From contig AP025074.1 in the NCBI GenBank assembly GCA_036186865.1, positions 8,075,791 through 8,139,790 of the forward strand: a DNA stretch of 64,000 nt, read 5' to 3'. The position numbers were made by a program, and so were the translations under genes. Below the pieces are notes generated by a model, which made no database searches, was not told the origin of the DNA, and worked only from the letters and a program-made list of their open reading frames with translations. Origin of the DNA: Eustoma russellianum. Lineage: Eukaryota; Streptophyta; Magnoliopsida; Gentianales; Gentianaceae. Shown in pieces: positions 23,042 through 33,485 of the stretch (position 1 is the stretch's first letter; every line of letters begins with the position of its first letter).

Positions 23042-26000
23042 TCAGTTGTAAGCAATTAAGCCAAGTCTTGCACGTAAATTCTCAAAGATAGCTTGATTAA
23101 GGGGTTTAGTGAATATGTCAGCTACTTGTTGATCATTTCTAACATGTTCAATGTGTATATGTCCAAGATTAACATGATCACGGAGAAAATGATAACGTAC
23201 TTCTATATGCTTTGCCTTAGAGTGTAGGACAGGGTTTTTAGACAAATTTATAGCACTTGTACTATCACAATAGATGGGGATATTATTTACTTGTATTTCA
23301 AAGTCTGAAAGTTGTTGTTTAATCCATAATAGTTGAGTACAACATAGACTTAAAGCCATATATTCTGCTTCAGTAGTAGAAAGTGCAACACTAGATTGTT
23401 TCTTTGAAAACCAAGATATTAGTGAGTTTCCTAGGAATTGACATGTTCCACTAGTGCTCTTTCTATCTACTCTACATCCACCATAATCTGCATCTGAATA
23501 TGCATGTAGACTTAGACTAGATTGTCTATCATACCATAAGCCTAATGTTGGTGTATGTTGAAGATATCTAAATATTCTTTTTACAGCTTTAAAGTGTGAC
23601 AACTTAGGCATACTTTGAAATCTTGCACACATACATACTGCAAACATAATATCAGGTCTACTAGCAGTTAGATATAGCAATGAACCAATCATAGACCTAT
23701 ATAGTTTTTCATCAAATGCAACACCATTTTCATCTTTGTCTAATTTTGTTGAAGTACACATTGGTGTTGGAGATGGTTTCAAGTTTTCAAAGTTAAATTT
23801 CTTTATCATATCTCTTATGTATTTGGCTTGATTGATATGTATACCACTTGATGTTTGTTTTATTTGCAAGCCTAAGAAATAGTTTAATTCACCAACCATA
23901 GACATTTCAAACTCAGACTTCATACAATCTTCAAAGTCTTTTACTAAGTTAGGATTAGTTGAACCAAAGATTATGTCATCTACATATATTTGTATTACAA
24001 GCAAATCTTTGTCTTTCTTTTTCAAGAATAAGGTACTATCTATGGTTCCTCTTTGAAAATTGTTACTTAGTAAAAAGTTGGCAAATCTTTCATACCATGA
24101 ACGGGGGGCTTGTTTCAAACCATATAAGGCTTTCTTAAGTTTATATACATGATTAGGGTTCTTTGGATCTTCAAAGCCTGGTGGTTGTTTAACAAAAACT
24201 TCTTCTTGGATATAGCCATTTAAGAATGCACTCTTAACATCCATTTGGAATAATTTGATGTTATTATAACATGCAAAAGCTAATAAGAGGCGTATGGATT
24301 CTAATCTTGCTACGGGGGCAAATGTTTCATCGTAATCAATACCCTCTTCTTGATTATATCCTTGAGCTACAAGTCTTGCTTTATTTCTTACTACAACCCC
24401 TTGTTCATTCATTTTGTTCCTAAACACCCATTTAGTTCCAATGATTGATTTATCCTCGGGTTTAGGTACTAAATCCCACACATTGTTTCTTTCAAATTGG
24501 TTTAACTCTTCATGCATTGCATCTATCCAATATGCATCGTTTAAGGCATCATTCACATTCTTGGGTTCAATTTGGGATATAAGTGCATGCCATTGATCAT
24601 ATTCATTAGGATCTATTTGCCTACGTGTTCTAACCCCTTGATTTACATCTCCTATGATAAGTTCTTGAGGATGCTTTTGTTTATCTCTTATTTGCCACCA
24701 ATTACTTGGTTGTGCATCTTCAATAGGTTCATGATGTTCAATAGGTTGGTTAGGCACATTTTCTTCATTATGTTCTTGTGTAGGGGGAGTTTGAACTTCA
24801 TGCATTTCAAGAGTTTGATTTGGTGTTTCAATTTGATCATTTGTAGGTGGTAGGATAAGTTCATCTTCATCATGAAGTATTTGATCATTTGGTACATAGA
24901 TTTCATGTTGATTACTTGTTTGGAGATATGCATTTTCATTGAACTTCACATGTATAGATTCAACTATCTTTCTTGTTTGTGCATTATAACATCTATATGC
25001 TTTAGAGTTCATTGAATATCCCACAAATATATGTTCATCAGACTTAAGATCAAACTTATCTAAGTTATCTTTTGTGTTCAATACAAAGCATTTACAACCA
25101 AAGACTTTTAGATAGTTTACTTTTGGGAGTCGTCCATTTAAGATTTCAAATGGTGTTTTGTTCAATTTCTTTCTTATTGATAGTCTGTTGATCATATAAC
25201 TTGAAGTGTTTACTGCTTCAGCCCATAAGAATTTAGGTACTTTGTTTTCTACCATCATTGTTCTTGCTACTTCTTGAATAGTCCTATTCTTTCTTTCAAC
25301 TACACCATTAAGTTGAGGAGTTCTTGGTGGGGAGAATTCATGTTTTATACCCTTTTCATTACAGAATTTGATTAATTCACTATTTTTAAACTCACCACCT
25401 CTATCACTCCTTATCTTAATAACATGTGATTCATGTTCATTTTCAAGTTGTCTAATTAGATTAGTTATAGATGATGCACTTTCATCTTTTGAAGCAAGAA
25501 ACAATGTCCAAGTATATCTTGAGAAATCATCAACTATTACACATACATAATAACTTCCACCTAAGCTTCTTGTTTTACATGGACCAAATAAGTCTATATG
25601 CAAGAGTTCTAGTATTCTTGACGTTGTGACCTTGGTTTTAGGCTTAAGGGATTCTCTAACATGTTTGCCTTTGATACAAGATTCACATAGTTGAAAATCA
25701 TCCAAGTTAAGTTTAGGCAATCCTTTAACAAGACTTTTAGCGTGTAGTTTTTCTAAGGTTGATATACCTATGTGTCCTAAACGTCTATGCCAAAGATTGG
25801 GATCAGATTCATGTGAAACAAGACATTTTGTGTTACTACTTAGCATATCATCCATGTTAAGCACATATATGTTTCCTTCACGTTTTCCTTTTAACACAAC
25901 TTGATTGTTTTTATCCATTATCTTACAAGAAGTGGAGGAGAAGAGAACATTCAAGTTGTTGTCACATAGTTGAGAAACACTTAAAAGCTCAAAGGTTAAG

Positions 26001-26137
26001 TTACTTACAAGTAGGACGTTTTTGATCTCAAACTTGTTTGGATCACCAACCTTGCCTTTGCCAATTATTTGGCCCTGGTTGTTGTCTCCAAAGGTGACTT
26101 TGCCACCTTTTGCAACGTTTTTAAGTGTGCTAAACAA
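23042..26137 (-). CDS. pol: Copia-1 Pol: integrase, reverse transcriptase, RNase H
   Basis: This is a 1031-codon open frame. In order it has a GAG-pre-integrase HHCC finger (LWHRRLGHIG ~114, CESCIKGKH), an integrase core (LLHIDLFGP ~174, RSDRGGEF ~245, GVVERKNR ~282), and RT from DETFAPVARLES (~602) through MDVKSAFLNG to YVDDIIFGS (~720). RNase H follows (HAYSDADYGG ~882, STTEAEYM ~922), then ADIFTKPL. All catalytic motifs look intact. The frame's first codon is TTG; the protease motif WIVDSGCSRHMTG lies just upstream (about 26150-26190) one frame away, after an A-rich run. Either an indel or a frameshift therefore separates protease from the rest. The domain order integrase-RT marks Ty1/copia. 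Confidence 0.93.
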   Translation of the reverse strand: MFSTLKNVAKGGKVTFGDNNQGQIIGKGKVGDPNKFEIKNVLLVSNLTFELLSVSQLCDNNLNVLFSSTSCKIMDKNNQVVLKGKREGNIYVLNMDDMLSSNTKCLVSHESDPNLWHRRLGHIGISTLEKLHAKSLVKGLPKLNLDDFQLCESCIKGKHVRESLKPKTKVTTSRILELLHIDLFGPCKTRSLGGSYYVCVIVDDFSRYTWTLFLASKDESASSITNLIRQLENEHESHVIKIRSDRGGEFKNSELIKFCNEKGIKHEFSPPRTPQLNGVVERKNRTIQEVARTMMVENKVPKFLWAEAVNTSSYMINRLSIRKKLNKTPFEILNGRLPKVNYLKVFGCKCFVLNTKDNLDKFDLKSDEHIFVGYSMNSKAYRCYNAQTRKIVESIHVKFNENAYLQTSNQHEIYVPNDQILHDEDELILPPTNDQIETPNQTLEMHEVQTPPTQEHNEENVPNQPIEHHEPIEDAQPSNWWQIRDKQKHPQELIIGDVNQGVRTRRQIDPNEYDQWHALISQIEPKNVNDALNDAYWIDAMHEELNQFERNNVWDLVPKPEDKSIIGTKWVFRNKMNEQGVVVRNKARLVAQGYNQEEGIDYDETFAPVARLESIRLLLAFACYNNIKLFQMDVKSAFLNGYIQEEVFVKQPPGFEDPKNPNHVYKLKKALYGLKQAPRSWYERFANFLLSNNFQRGTIDSTLFLKKKDKDLLVIQIYVDDIIFGSTNPNLVKDFEDCMKSEFEMSMVGELNYFLGLQIKQTSSGIHINQAKYIRDMIKKFNFENLKPSPTPMCTSTKLDKDENGVAFDEKLYRSMIGSLLYLTASRPDIMFAVCMCARFQSMPKLSHFKAVKRIFRYLQHTPTLGLWYDRQSSLSLHAYSDADYGGCRVDRKSTSGTCQFLGNSLISWFSKKQSSVALSTTEAEYMALSLCCTQLLWIKQQLSDFEIQVNNIPIYCDSTSAINLSKNPVLHSKAKHIEVRYHFLRDHVNLGHIHIEHVRNDQQVADIFTKPLNQAIFENLRARLGLIAYN

Positions 26138-26323
26138 ATTTTTTGTTGCCCGTCATATGTCTTGAGCAACCACTATCAACTATCCAATTGGTTTTGTTCT
26201 TTTCATCTTCTTTGTTGTTATAACCAGCAACTTGTCTTTCTTTGATGTTATGTACCTACAAATGTAAATAACAACTTAGGTACCCTTTGATTTTGGGTCC
26301 TTTCAAGGTTAGACAAGTTAAGT

Positions 26324-28429
26324 TCATGTTAGTGTACCTTTAGGTACCCAAACTTGAACAACCTTTCTTGGTTTTGAAATGTTAAAATCATGTTGCATAT
26401 AATGATCAAATAGTGGATTTTGATACATAGAATATGATGGAAAAGGGGCTGCACATTTATGTCTAGTTGGATAAGCATTGTAAGTTCTATATGCATTTGA
26501 ATGTTGCCATGTATATGAGTTATATCTTGGCCGTGAGTTATCATAGTTTCTAGGCCGTGTGTTGTAAACTGATTTAGGCCGAGAGTATGTCATGTTCTTC
26601 ACATAAGCATGTTGTTGCATATAAGGCATAACTTGAGCAGATTGCATACTACTTTGTTTAGGCATTCTTGTATACATGTAAGCATGGTTTCTAGGTGTAT
26701 TTACCTTCCTATATGTTGATGCATTTTGCAATCTTTGTGATGAAGGTGGTGTGGGCAGAATAGGTTCATTTCTAAATGCATTTGGCCTATATTTCATGTT
26801 GGTTGAAGATGATACAAATGTTGTTTCCTTAGTTGTGTATTCAGCTTCTTTAACATATCCAAGACCTTGTTTGTCATTTCCATGCTTTTGAGATGCAATA
26901 AGAGTGTCTAACATGTTGGAACCATTCTTAAATTGTTCTAAAGATTTGTTCAAGTCTAGGTTGCATGCTTTTAATGATTCAAATTCAGTTTGTATTTCAT
27001 GTAATTTAGACTTTAAAACGTTGTAATCAACACATTGCACACATTGCACATTTTCATGTTTGTTCTTAAGTTCCTTAATCTGATTTTGCATTGAACTAAT
27101 AGTGTTAGATGATTCAAGTTGAAGAACTTCTAGTTGAGAAGTTAGATTCAAGTTAGACGTCTCCAACTTGTTCTTCTCCTCAACTATTCTTTTCTTCTCC
27201 TTGGATAGCTTCTTATATCTATCATGCAACTTTTCTAATTCATCCAACAATTCATCTTGAGTAAAATCACATTCAGAGTCAGAATCGAATGTTACCTCAT
27301 TTGTAGACTTTGAAGCCAAACATGTTTGTGCAACTTCAGGTTCCTCCTCGGATTCGGATGAAGATGTGTCATCCCAAGTGCTTGCCTTAAGAGCTTTCTT
27401 CCTCCTTTGCTTAGGTTCTACTCTAGTTTGTGTCCTTGTCTTTTCATCCATGTCACGGTTTTTGTTCTTGTTTGGACAATCATATGAGATGTGTCCTTGT
27501 TTGCCACATTCATAACACTTAAGTTCTTTATCATACCATTTACCATCTTGTTTGTTAGATTTCACATTGATAGGGGCAGCTGATTTTGCTTGTCTTTTAG
27601 TTGGTCTTTTCTTGAAAAACTTCCTTAAACGCCTAGCTAACAACATTATGTCTTCTTCATCACTTTCATCATCACTTTCATACTCGGCTTGATTAGATGA
27701 GTCGGGTTCATTTGTTACAAATGCAAGTGATTTAGACTTGTTACTAGTTTCAGCCTTTCTTATATTCAACTTGTTTTCATAAACTTTTAAAGAGCCTATC
27801 AATTCATCAAGTTTTATTTGAGAAAGATCTTTGCTTTCTTCAATGGCACTAACTTTGGCATCCCATTCAATTGGCAAACTTCTCAAAACTTTTTGCACTT
27901 TTTCTTTCATCAAAAACGTTTTACCAAGGGATTCAAGTGAGTTGTATAAGTTTGTAAGCCTTAAATCCATATCAACAATTGATTCATTAGGCAGTAAATG
28001 GAATGATTCAAGTGTAGTCATTAACATGTTAATCTTTGATTCCTTTACTTGATTAGTTCCTTCATGCTTCATTTCAAGACATTTCCACATATCCTTTGCA
28101 CTTAAACATGAAGAGACATAGGCAGATTCACTCCTACTTAAACCATTCAACAATAATTGCATTGCTTTAGCATTAAGACTCATTTTCTTTTTATCTTCAT
28201 CACTCCAATCTTTTCTATATTTCTCAACTTCTTGTGATAAGCCATCAATTATAACATGCTTAGTAGGCACATAAGGTCCATCTTCAATGATGGACCACAA
28301 GTCTATGTCAATAGCCATTAAGAACAATTTCATCCTAAGTTTCCAATGACTAAAGTTTTCTCCATCAAAAAGAGGTGGTCTTTGTGTGGACATGCCTTCT
28401 AATTCTATTTTCATGTGTGACTTAGACAT
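26324..28429 (-). CDS. gag: Copia-1 Gag with coiled coil and zinc knuckle
   Basis: This is an intact 701-codon frame starting MSKSHMKIELEG at 28429, 170 bases after the PBS. The N-terminal region (RPPLFDGENFSHWKLRMK, AMQLLLNGLSRSES, LRSLPIEWDAKVSAIEESKD) is the plant copia Gag (UBN2-type) fold. A single CCHC knuckle (CYECGKQGHISYDC) is near residue 305. It is followed by a basic/acidic linker, a long predicted coiled coil at ~390-490, and QGLGYVKE near 520. The C-terminus is rich in Tyr, Arg and Asn. The long Gag with a coiled coil fits Sireviruses. It ends KGTLT at 26324. Confidence 0.93.
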   Translation of the reverse strand: MSKSHMKIELEGMSTQRPPLFDGENFSHWKLRMKLFLMAIDIDLWSIIEDGPYVPTKHVIIDGLSQEVEKYRKDWSDEDKKKMSLNAKAMQLLLNGLSRSESAYVSSCLSAKDMWKCLEMKHEGTNQVKESKINMLMTTLESFHLLPNESIVDMDLRLTNLYNSLESLGKTFLMKEKVQKVLRSLPIEWDAKVSAIEESKDLSQIKLDELIGSLKVYENKLNIRKAETSNKSKSLAFVTNEPDSSNQAEYESDDESDEEDIMLLARRLRKFFKKRPTKRQAKSAAPINVKSNKQDGKWYDKELKCYECGKQGHISYDCPNKNKNRDMDEKTRTQTRVEPKQRRKKALKASTWDDTSSSESEEEPEVAQTCLASKSTNEVTFDSDSECDFTQDELLDELEKLHDRYKKLSKEKKRIVEEKNKLETSNLNLTSQLEVLQLESSNTISSMQNQIKELKNKHENVQCVQCVDYNVLKSKLHEIQTEFESLKACNLDLNKSLEQFKNGSNMLDTLIASQKHGNDKQGLGYVKEAEYTTKETTFVSSSTNMKYRPNAFRNEPILPTPPSSQRLQNASTYRKVNTPRNHAYMYTRMPKQSSMQSAQVMPYMQQHAYVKNMTYSRPKSVYNTRPRNYDNSRPRYNSYTWQHSNAYRTYNAYPTRHKCAAPFPSYSMYQNPLFDHYMQHDFNISKPRKVVQVWVPKGTLT

Positions 28430-28601
28430 GCTTCTTAGTGTGTGAGAAAACGTTTAAAACACTTATAAGAAGGAAAGAAAGTGTCACCTTGTTGTAGATA
28501 CCAAATATGAAGAATATAAGAAAACCAGAAAATTTCCAGCAACTTTGCAACTTGGAGTGTAAACTGTTTTCAGCTCAAATAAGAATATGGTGCTCAACCT
28601 T

Positions 28602-28613
28602 GCTCTGATACCA
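28602..28613 (-). promoter_or_regulatory. Primer-binding site of Copia-1
   Basis: On the - strand TGGTATCAGAGC, two bases from the 5' LTR end at 28616. Confidence 0.9.
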
Positions 28614-28615
28614 CT

Positions 28616-31308
28616 TGTTGGACCTGTATAGCACCACTAGAGGGGGGGGGTGAATAGTGGGTTAGCGGAAATTACACTACAATTACCTTCAAAAAGTTGT
28701 TTGAAGACCCCTTTGCCTCTTTAGCCTCAGGTTCTGGAATTTCCAGAAACAGTTCAATGTTTTGAGTGCTTTGGTTGAACCACTTATACACCTGTGCAAG
28801 CTCTCAAACTTGGCAGAGATCAAGTTTAGAATGTTTATAGTATGTCATAAAAATTTCAGTCAATTCCAAGCAAGTTTGCACGTTCAAATAAGCAAGATAA
28901 GTAAAGTGTGCAATTCTGGCAGTTTCAGGCAGAATGTTAGCTTAACTTCAAACGATGATATCTCAAAATCTACCCGTGCTATTTTGATGAATCTTATGTC
29001 AAATTAAACCTTATGATGTCTAGTTTAATTTGATATAAGGCTCACTTCAAGATTCGCAGGATAACCTATTCAAATTGAACAAGTTTTGCACACTGGTCAG
29101 AATTGTTCACAGAATGTAGCAACAATTTTGTGAAGACGATTTGAATATGCTAAACTCCTTAGAATTTAGTGATTCTTGCGGCTAATGAAAGCTAACACAT
29201 TGAAGTATAATATATCCAAAATTCATGCAATTCTAAGACTGTTTGCTTGTTCAATTATGCGTGCCAAGTTAGTGTAATTCTCAGGCAGAAAACAGTAAGT
29301 GCAGGAAATAAGTAAAGAACACAAGGAATTATCCTGGTTCGGTCAATGTGACCTACTCCAGTCCCAAGAGACACCTTCTCTTGGATTTCACTAAACACCA
29401 AACACCAATATCACCTTACAAAGCCAAAGGAAGAAGCTTTTCACCAACTTCTTCAAGAGACTTCACCAAAACAAACAGCAACTAGTTTGTTTCACCTTTG
29501 CACCTTTGCACCTTTTGCTCACCTCTAAGGAGTAAGCTTTATACACCAGCTTCTCCCTTACAATATGTCGTTTAAAAGGTGTTGAAATGACAAGAAATGA
29601 AGAACTATACAATCATAAAGCTTGCTGCAAATATGTTCTTCAATATAGAAGAATAGAAGAGAAGAATGGAGACAAAGAGCTGAATGTCTTGCTTGCTTTT
29701 CTTTTGTTTTTCGTTGGTGCACTTTTACTCTTCACCTTTGGAGCTATTTATAGCCAAGAGGACAGCCTAAAGGCTCCTCAAAGTAGACGTTGGAATGGTT
29801 GAAGAATGGAGAGATTTCAGCACTTTTCTAGCTTTCAAACTTAAGCTTATCTTTTGTTGCTTTGAATTGGTCTTCAAACTGAACTTTTATCCTTCATCTT
29901 ATCCCATTATAAACGTTGGAATGAGGTGGAAAATGACTTTATTTGAACGTTTAAAAGGCAGCTCCCAATCAGCAATGTCCATGTGTAAATAACTTGCCAT
30001 GTATGCAGCTGAATTGGCGTGTATTTTGCACAATTTTATCTCCTCATTTTGAACACTAAATGAACGTTGGAATGGCCTAGAAGATAGGCATTGGAGAGTA
30101 GTTCAAAGATAGATAGAAATCAGCCAAGCTTTTGAGTTTGAATTAGTCTTCAACTTTTGAACACATAGCCGTTGCATAGCTTTCTTGGTTGAGAGATTTT
30201 TGCTCCAAATTTGAACCAAAATAGCCGTTTGTAACCAGCTCCAAAATATACAAGAATAGTCATTTGAAATCAGCACCAAAATAGGATTTATTTCAACTTG
30301 CCTTGACTTGTTCAAAATCTGAAAATTTGAACATGATTTGTGTGCCAATATCCGTTTGCACACATATAATATATAGCCATTTATGTCTTCAACATGTAGC
30401 ATAGAATACCATATGAAGAATGCCAAGAATTCCAAGAAAACCATATATGTGATAACCATAATATAAGAATCCCAAATGATATACCATGCTGCCCGTTTCC
30501 ATGCTGCCCGTTTCCATAAATATAGGACATGTACTATATGTGACATAAACACATATAAACATCATATAAACAATATATAACACGTTAGAAGATCCATTGG
30601 CAAGTGAAGAGACCAGAATACCCCTTAGCACAAAAATAGGAATTTTGTCCTAGGATGAACCTAGACATGGTGCTGCTCCAGATTCATTTTTGCCATGATG
30701 TGACATGACTTATAAATGTGTCATATGATCATATAAATCCGTTGGAAGAAGACCAAATAAGAATGAGAAGTCCAAATGGTGAAATTACCAAAATAACCCT
30801 TATAAAGATCAATAAGCTTCACCACCGTGTCAAGTCAGTTTTTATCCGTGTCAAGCATGCTTTTCCTCAGCCAATTAGATTCTAAATTGAATAAGGATCA
30901 TGTGGGCTTTTGAATCACTCAATTTGGAGTTCATTTGCCCAAGATATGAACCAAAACCTGCAATAGGATACTAAACCAAGCAATTTGCCTTATATTGTAA
31001 GTCATGTGACTTCAAGGCTTGGTTAGATCATATAATTAACATGTATTGGCATATATATCATCTAAGATCAGTTTGAACATGTCTTGATTTAGACATGTGA
31101 TTGAATTGGCCAAGTTCAATCTCATGATCTTAATCAAACTTGTTCAATCTTGATTCATTCAATCAATTTCACATTTAGCTCATAAGTTCATATCTTGCAC
31201 ATTATACTTTAAACGTTACACACATATACATGCTCACATATGCATTTTGCAATCATTCAAACATGATATATCACAACAATCTCCATCAAAACATGATATA
31301 TCACAACA
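28616..31308 (-). repeat. 5' LTR of Copia-1
   Basis: 2693 bp, near-identical to 20100-22790. It drives the element from the - strand TATA box at 29744-29752. It includes a 16-bp tandem repeat of CATGCTGCCCGTTTCC near 30486. Confidence 0.95.
29744..29752 (-). promoter_or_regulatory. TATA box of Copia-1 5' LTR
   Basis: TATAAATAG on the - strand, in GGCTATAAATAGCTCC context. It is the expected start region for the genomic RNA. Confidence 0.65.
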
Positions 31309-31713
31309 ATATAGCCATCCAAAGTTCACAAAAGGTGAATTGTGCAAAACCAAAAGCAAATACCTACACCAAAAGTGTTGACTGTTGTAAAAGGTTCCTC
31401 GAACAAACCCTTGTTGAACACTTGTGTGTATGTACTGTCTTTCACTTTATTTACAATTGAATGTGCATTAAAGTTTAAAGTAAGTTAAAGGGTTGTTCTG
31501 TACAAACCCTTAGCTTTCTTTGATTCAGCCAAAAACATCACTTGACTTCTATTTTTCTTTGAATCTTAGATAGTCCAAGATTGTTGTTTATTCAATTGTC
31601 AATTTGAAGTAGAAATTTACGTTTTGTTAAAGTTATAGTTTGATCTTACTTGCTTGTATTCTGACTTATTTATCTCATTGTTTTACCATCTTGGTTGATT
31701 GTTTTGATTAAAC
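31309..31713 (+). other. Leader of gypsy C (second part)
   Basis: It starts with the second TSD copy ATATA. It holds the variant stem-loop GGGTTGT-TCTGT-ACAAACCC at 31490-31509, followed by CTTTGATTCAGCC, a phrase shared with the other gypsy leaders. No gene is seen before 31714. Confidence 0.7.
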
Positions 31714-33009
31714 ATGATTCTAAAAACCATTTGGGGAGTTGAATGCCATAGGAGAGACTATGATGAACTGGAAAAACGTATGAACTCCTTTGGTCGTACG
31801 AATGGTTTATGGGTTGGATATTGGGAATGTAAAACTCCTAGATATCAAACTCTTTCTCAGTGCAATAAAGACGTTAGTGCATATTACAATGAAATGCTTG
31901 ATGATTTGTACTATGCTTATGTTGAAGAACATGAGGAATTAAGCATGATTAGGTTCTTTGCTGGATTAGATAAAGAGATCGCTGATTGCATGTTGTCTGA
32001 AAAATTCTCGTCACTTTATGACATGTATAAAAAGGCAAAGATTGTTCAATCAAACCTAATCCCATGGCAAGTTAATCAAAACTATGGGTATGAACTGAAC
32101 TCTTGTGATTCTGAAAATGACAAACCAAATCCAGTTAAGTTAAGCAATTTGAGTCAGACTATGGATAATATTGAAAATGCATTGCTTCAACTTAGAGACA
32201 TGGTGCAAGTATTGATAGAATCTGAAAAGAACAAAGACTTGCAATCTGACATTTCTGTGAATAATGGTTTGTATGAAATTAGCCCCAACATGCCTGAAAC
32301 TGGAACTCCTTTATCTGAATTGCATGTTCAACCTTGTGTACTGTCTGAAGAAGACCCTTCACTTGAATTTGTTGGTGATTTCCAAAGTGTTAGTCGTTTG
32401 CTTATAGATGATGTTAATTGTGATAACACTTTGTCTGAAAATGATTTACATTGTGACATGCATATAAATGAAATCCCTGTGCATGATCTGCATTCTGCTG
32501 AGATGCTTGTTTCTGGGTTACAATCTGAATTACATCCTGTACATTTCATTGATGACATTGATGTAAGTAATTCTGTTGAGAATGACATTGATAAACTAGA
32601 TTCTTATGATTTGATGTTAGCTGAACTAGATTGTCTACTTGATGTAGAGCTTGATCATGATGTCATTATTGAAATAGATTCAGCTACAAATGAACATAAA
32701 TCCTTGGATGAACTAGTTAATGAATTGAATGACATATTTAGTATAGATGAAGATTCTATTTCTGAAATATCTATTTCATCTCATCTTGTTGAATGTCTGC
32801 CTGTTGTCATCTCAATTGATACATCTTGTCTAAATATTGCACATGTCTGTAAGATTTGTACATTTAGTGTTAACATGTTGCAATATGCTTTTTGGATGTT
32901 GTTTTATCTGTTAGGATGTATGTGTTCTAAAATTTTTGTTATCATATTGTTAATACATCCTAAACATTTTAGAAAGCGTGTACACACCTTATTCTTTCTT
33001 CAAAGATAA
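31714..33009 (+). CDS. Gypsy C Gag remnant fused to acidic HPKH protein
   Basis: This is an open 431-codon frame. Residues ~1-130 resemble the middle of gypsy Gag (YYNEMLDDLYYAYVEEHEE, MIRFFAGLDKEIADCML, MYKKAKIVQSNLIPWQ), so the Gag N-terminus is lost. Residues ~150-370 are strongly acidic (Asp/Glu/Ser/Asn rich, for example LDVELDHDVIIEIDSA). Residues ~385-414 form a hydrophobic membrane-like stretch (MLQYAFWMLFYLLGCM, IFVIILLI). HPKHFRKRVHTLFF closes the protein. No zinc knuckle or protease is present. It shares its plan with frames in B and D. Function unknown. The start codon is simply the first ATG of the frame. Confidence 0.7.
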   Translation: MILKTIWGVECHRRDYDELEKRMNSFGRTNGLWVGYWECKTPRYQTLSQCNKDVSAYYNEMLDDLYYAYVEEHEELSMIRFFAGLDKEIADCMLSEKFSSLYDMYKKAKIVQSNLIPWQVNQNYGYELNSCDSENDKPNPVKLSNLSQTMDNIENALLQLRDMVQVLIESEKNKDLQSDISVNNGLYEISPNMPETGTPLSELHVQPCVLSEEDPSLEFVGDFQSVSRLLIDDVNCDNTLSENDLHCDMHINEIPVHDLHSAEMLVSGLQSELHPVHFIDDIDVSNSVENDIDKLDSYDLMLAELDCLLDVELDHDVIIEIDSATNEHKSLDELVNELNDIFSIDEDSISEISISSHLVECLPVVISIDTSCLNIAHVCKICTFSVNMLQYAFWMLFYLLGCMCSKIFVIILLIHPKHFRKRVHTLFFLQR

Positions 33010-33143
33010 GGATGCACCAAGGTATTTCACCTTCACCATTTGTATTATCATGTTCCTATTTAGTTATGGTGTAGTTGAGCATACGTGTACATCCTAAACC
33101 CCTATCCCTTATTCTATCCATGTTGAGATTCGAGGACGAATCA

Positions 33144-33485
33144 TTTTCAAGAGGGAGGGAATGATGAGCCCATGATGGGGTCAACGCAACATATTTTCAT
33201 GTATCATTTATTGTCACATGTTAGTTCTGTAAGACATGGCATATCACTGTTAACTCCGCACACACTAGTGCTACTTCTTATGTCTTATAGTCTTAACTAA
33301 CCCTTAGGACATGTCATATATGTTGTGTATCTTGTGTTTGTTGCTTGGTGTCTTTGAAGATAGGTCAAAGAGAGCTTTACATTGAAGAAGCATGAACACC
33401 GATCGATCCATGTCCCATCTGATCGGATGATATCATTGTTCAAACAAAGCTTGAAGAACAAAAGTGAAAGACTGATCGATCGAAG
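33144..33485 (+). other. First polypurine tract plus foreign LTR-like piece in gypsy C
   Basis: TCAAGAGGGAGGGAA is followed at 33162 by TGATGAGCCCATGATGGGG, which looks like the start of an LTR that is not C's own. After ~320 bases it changes at ~33485 into integrase coding sequence. The region 33010-33143 carries another copy of CATCCTAAAC (33089-33099) and no gene. Confidence 0.6.

Larger units (their letters stand above)
20100..31308 (-). mobile_element. Copia-1, full-length young Sirevirus-like Ty1/copia element
   Basis: It is 11.2 kb with LTRs 20100-22790 and 28616-31308 (TGTTGGACC..CACAACA on the + strand) and a perfect TSD ATATA at 20095-20099 and 31309-31313. The LTRs appear identical except for one G in the G-run near 20128/28644 and one G near 20663/29173. 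The order on the - strand is PBS, gag, protease, integrase, RT, RNase H, polypurine tracts. It lies in the leader of gypsy C. Confidence 0.95.

Noticed and set aside
24414..25550. Open frames on the + strand opposite Copia-1 pol
   Set aside because: They are short antisense shadows of a 1031-codon real gene.
26220..26300. A mini-intron between gag and protease in the copia elements (GTACCTAA..TTTGTAG and a similar stretch in Copia-2 near 47640)
   Set aside because: The GT..AG interval would be only about 30 bases, too short for a plant intron. The text also matches ordinary coding drift around a gag stop.
32860..33009. Calling the hydrophobic end of the C protein an envelope glycoprotein
   Set aside because: There is a single membrane-like stretch, but no signal peptide, cysteine pattern or fusion-peptide evidence is visible; the name would be unsupported.
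33382..33480. GATCGATC-rich stretch as a regulatory or recombination site
   Set aside because: Only two or three short palindromes occur in the chimeric part of C. There is nothing to separate them from chance.
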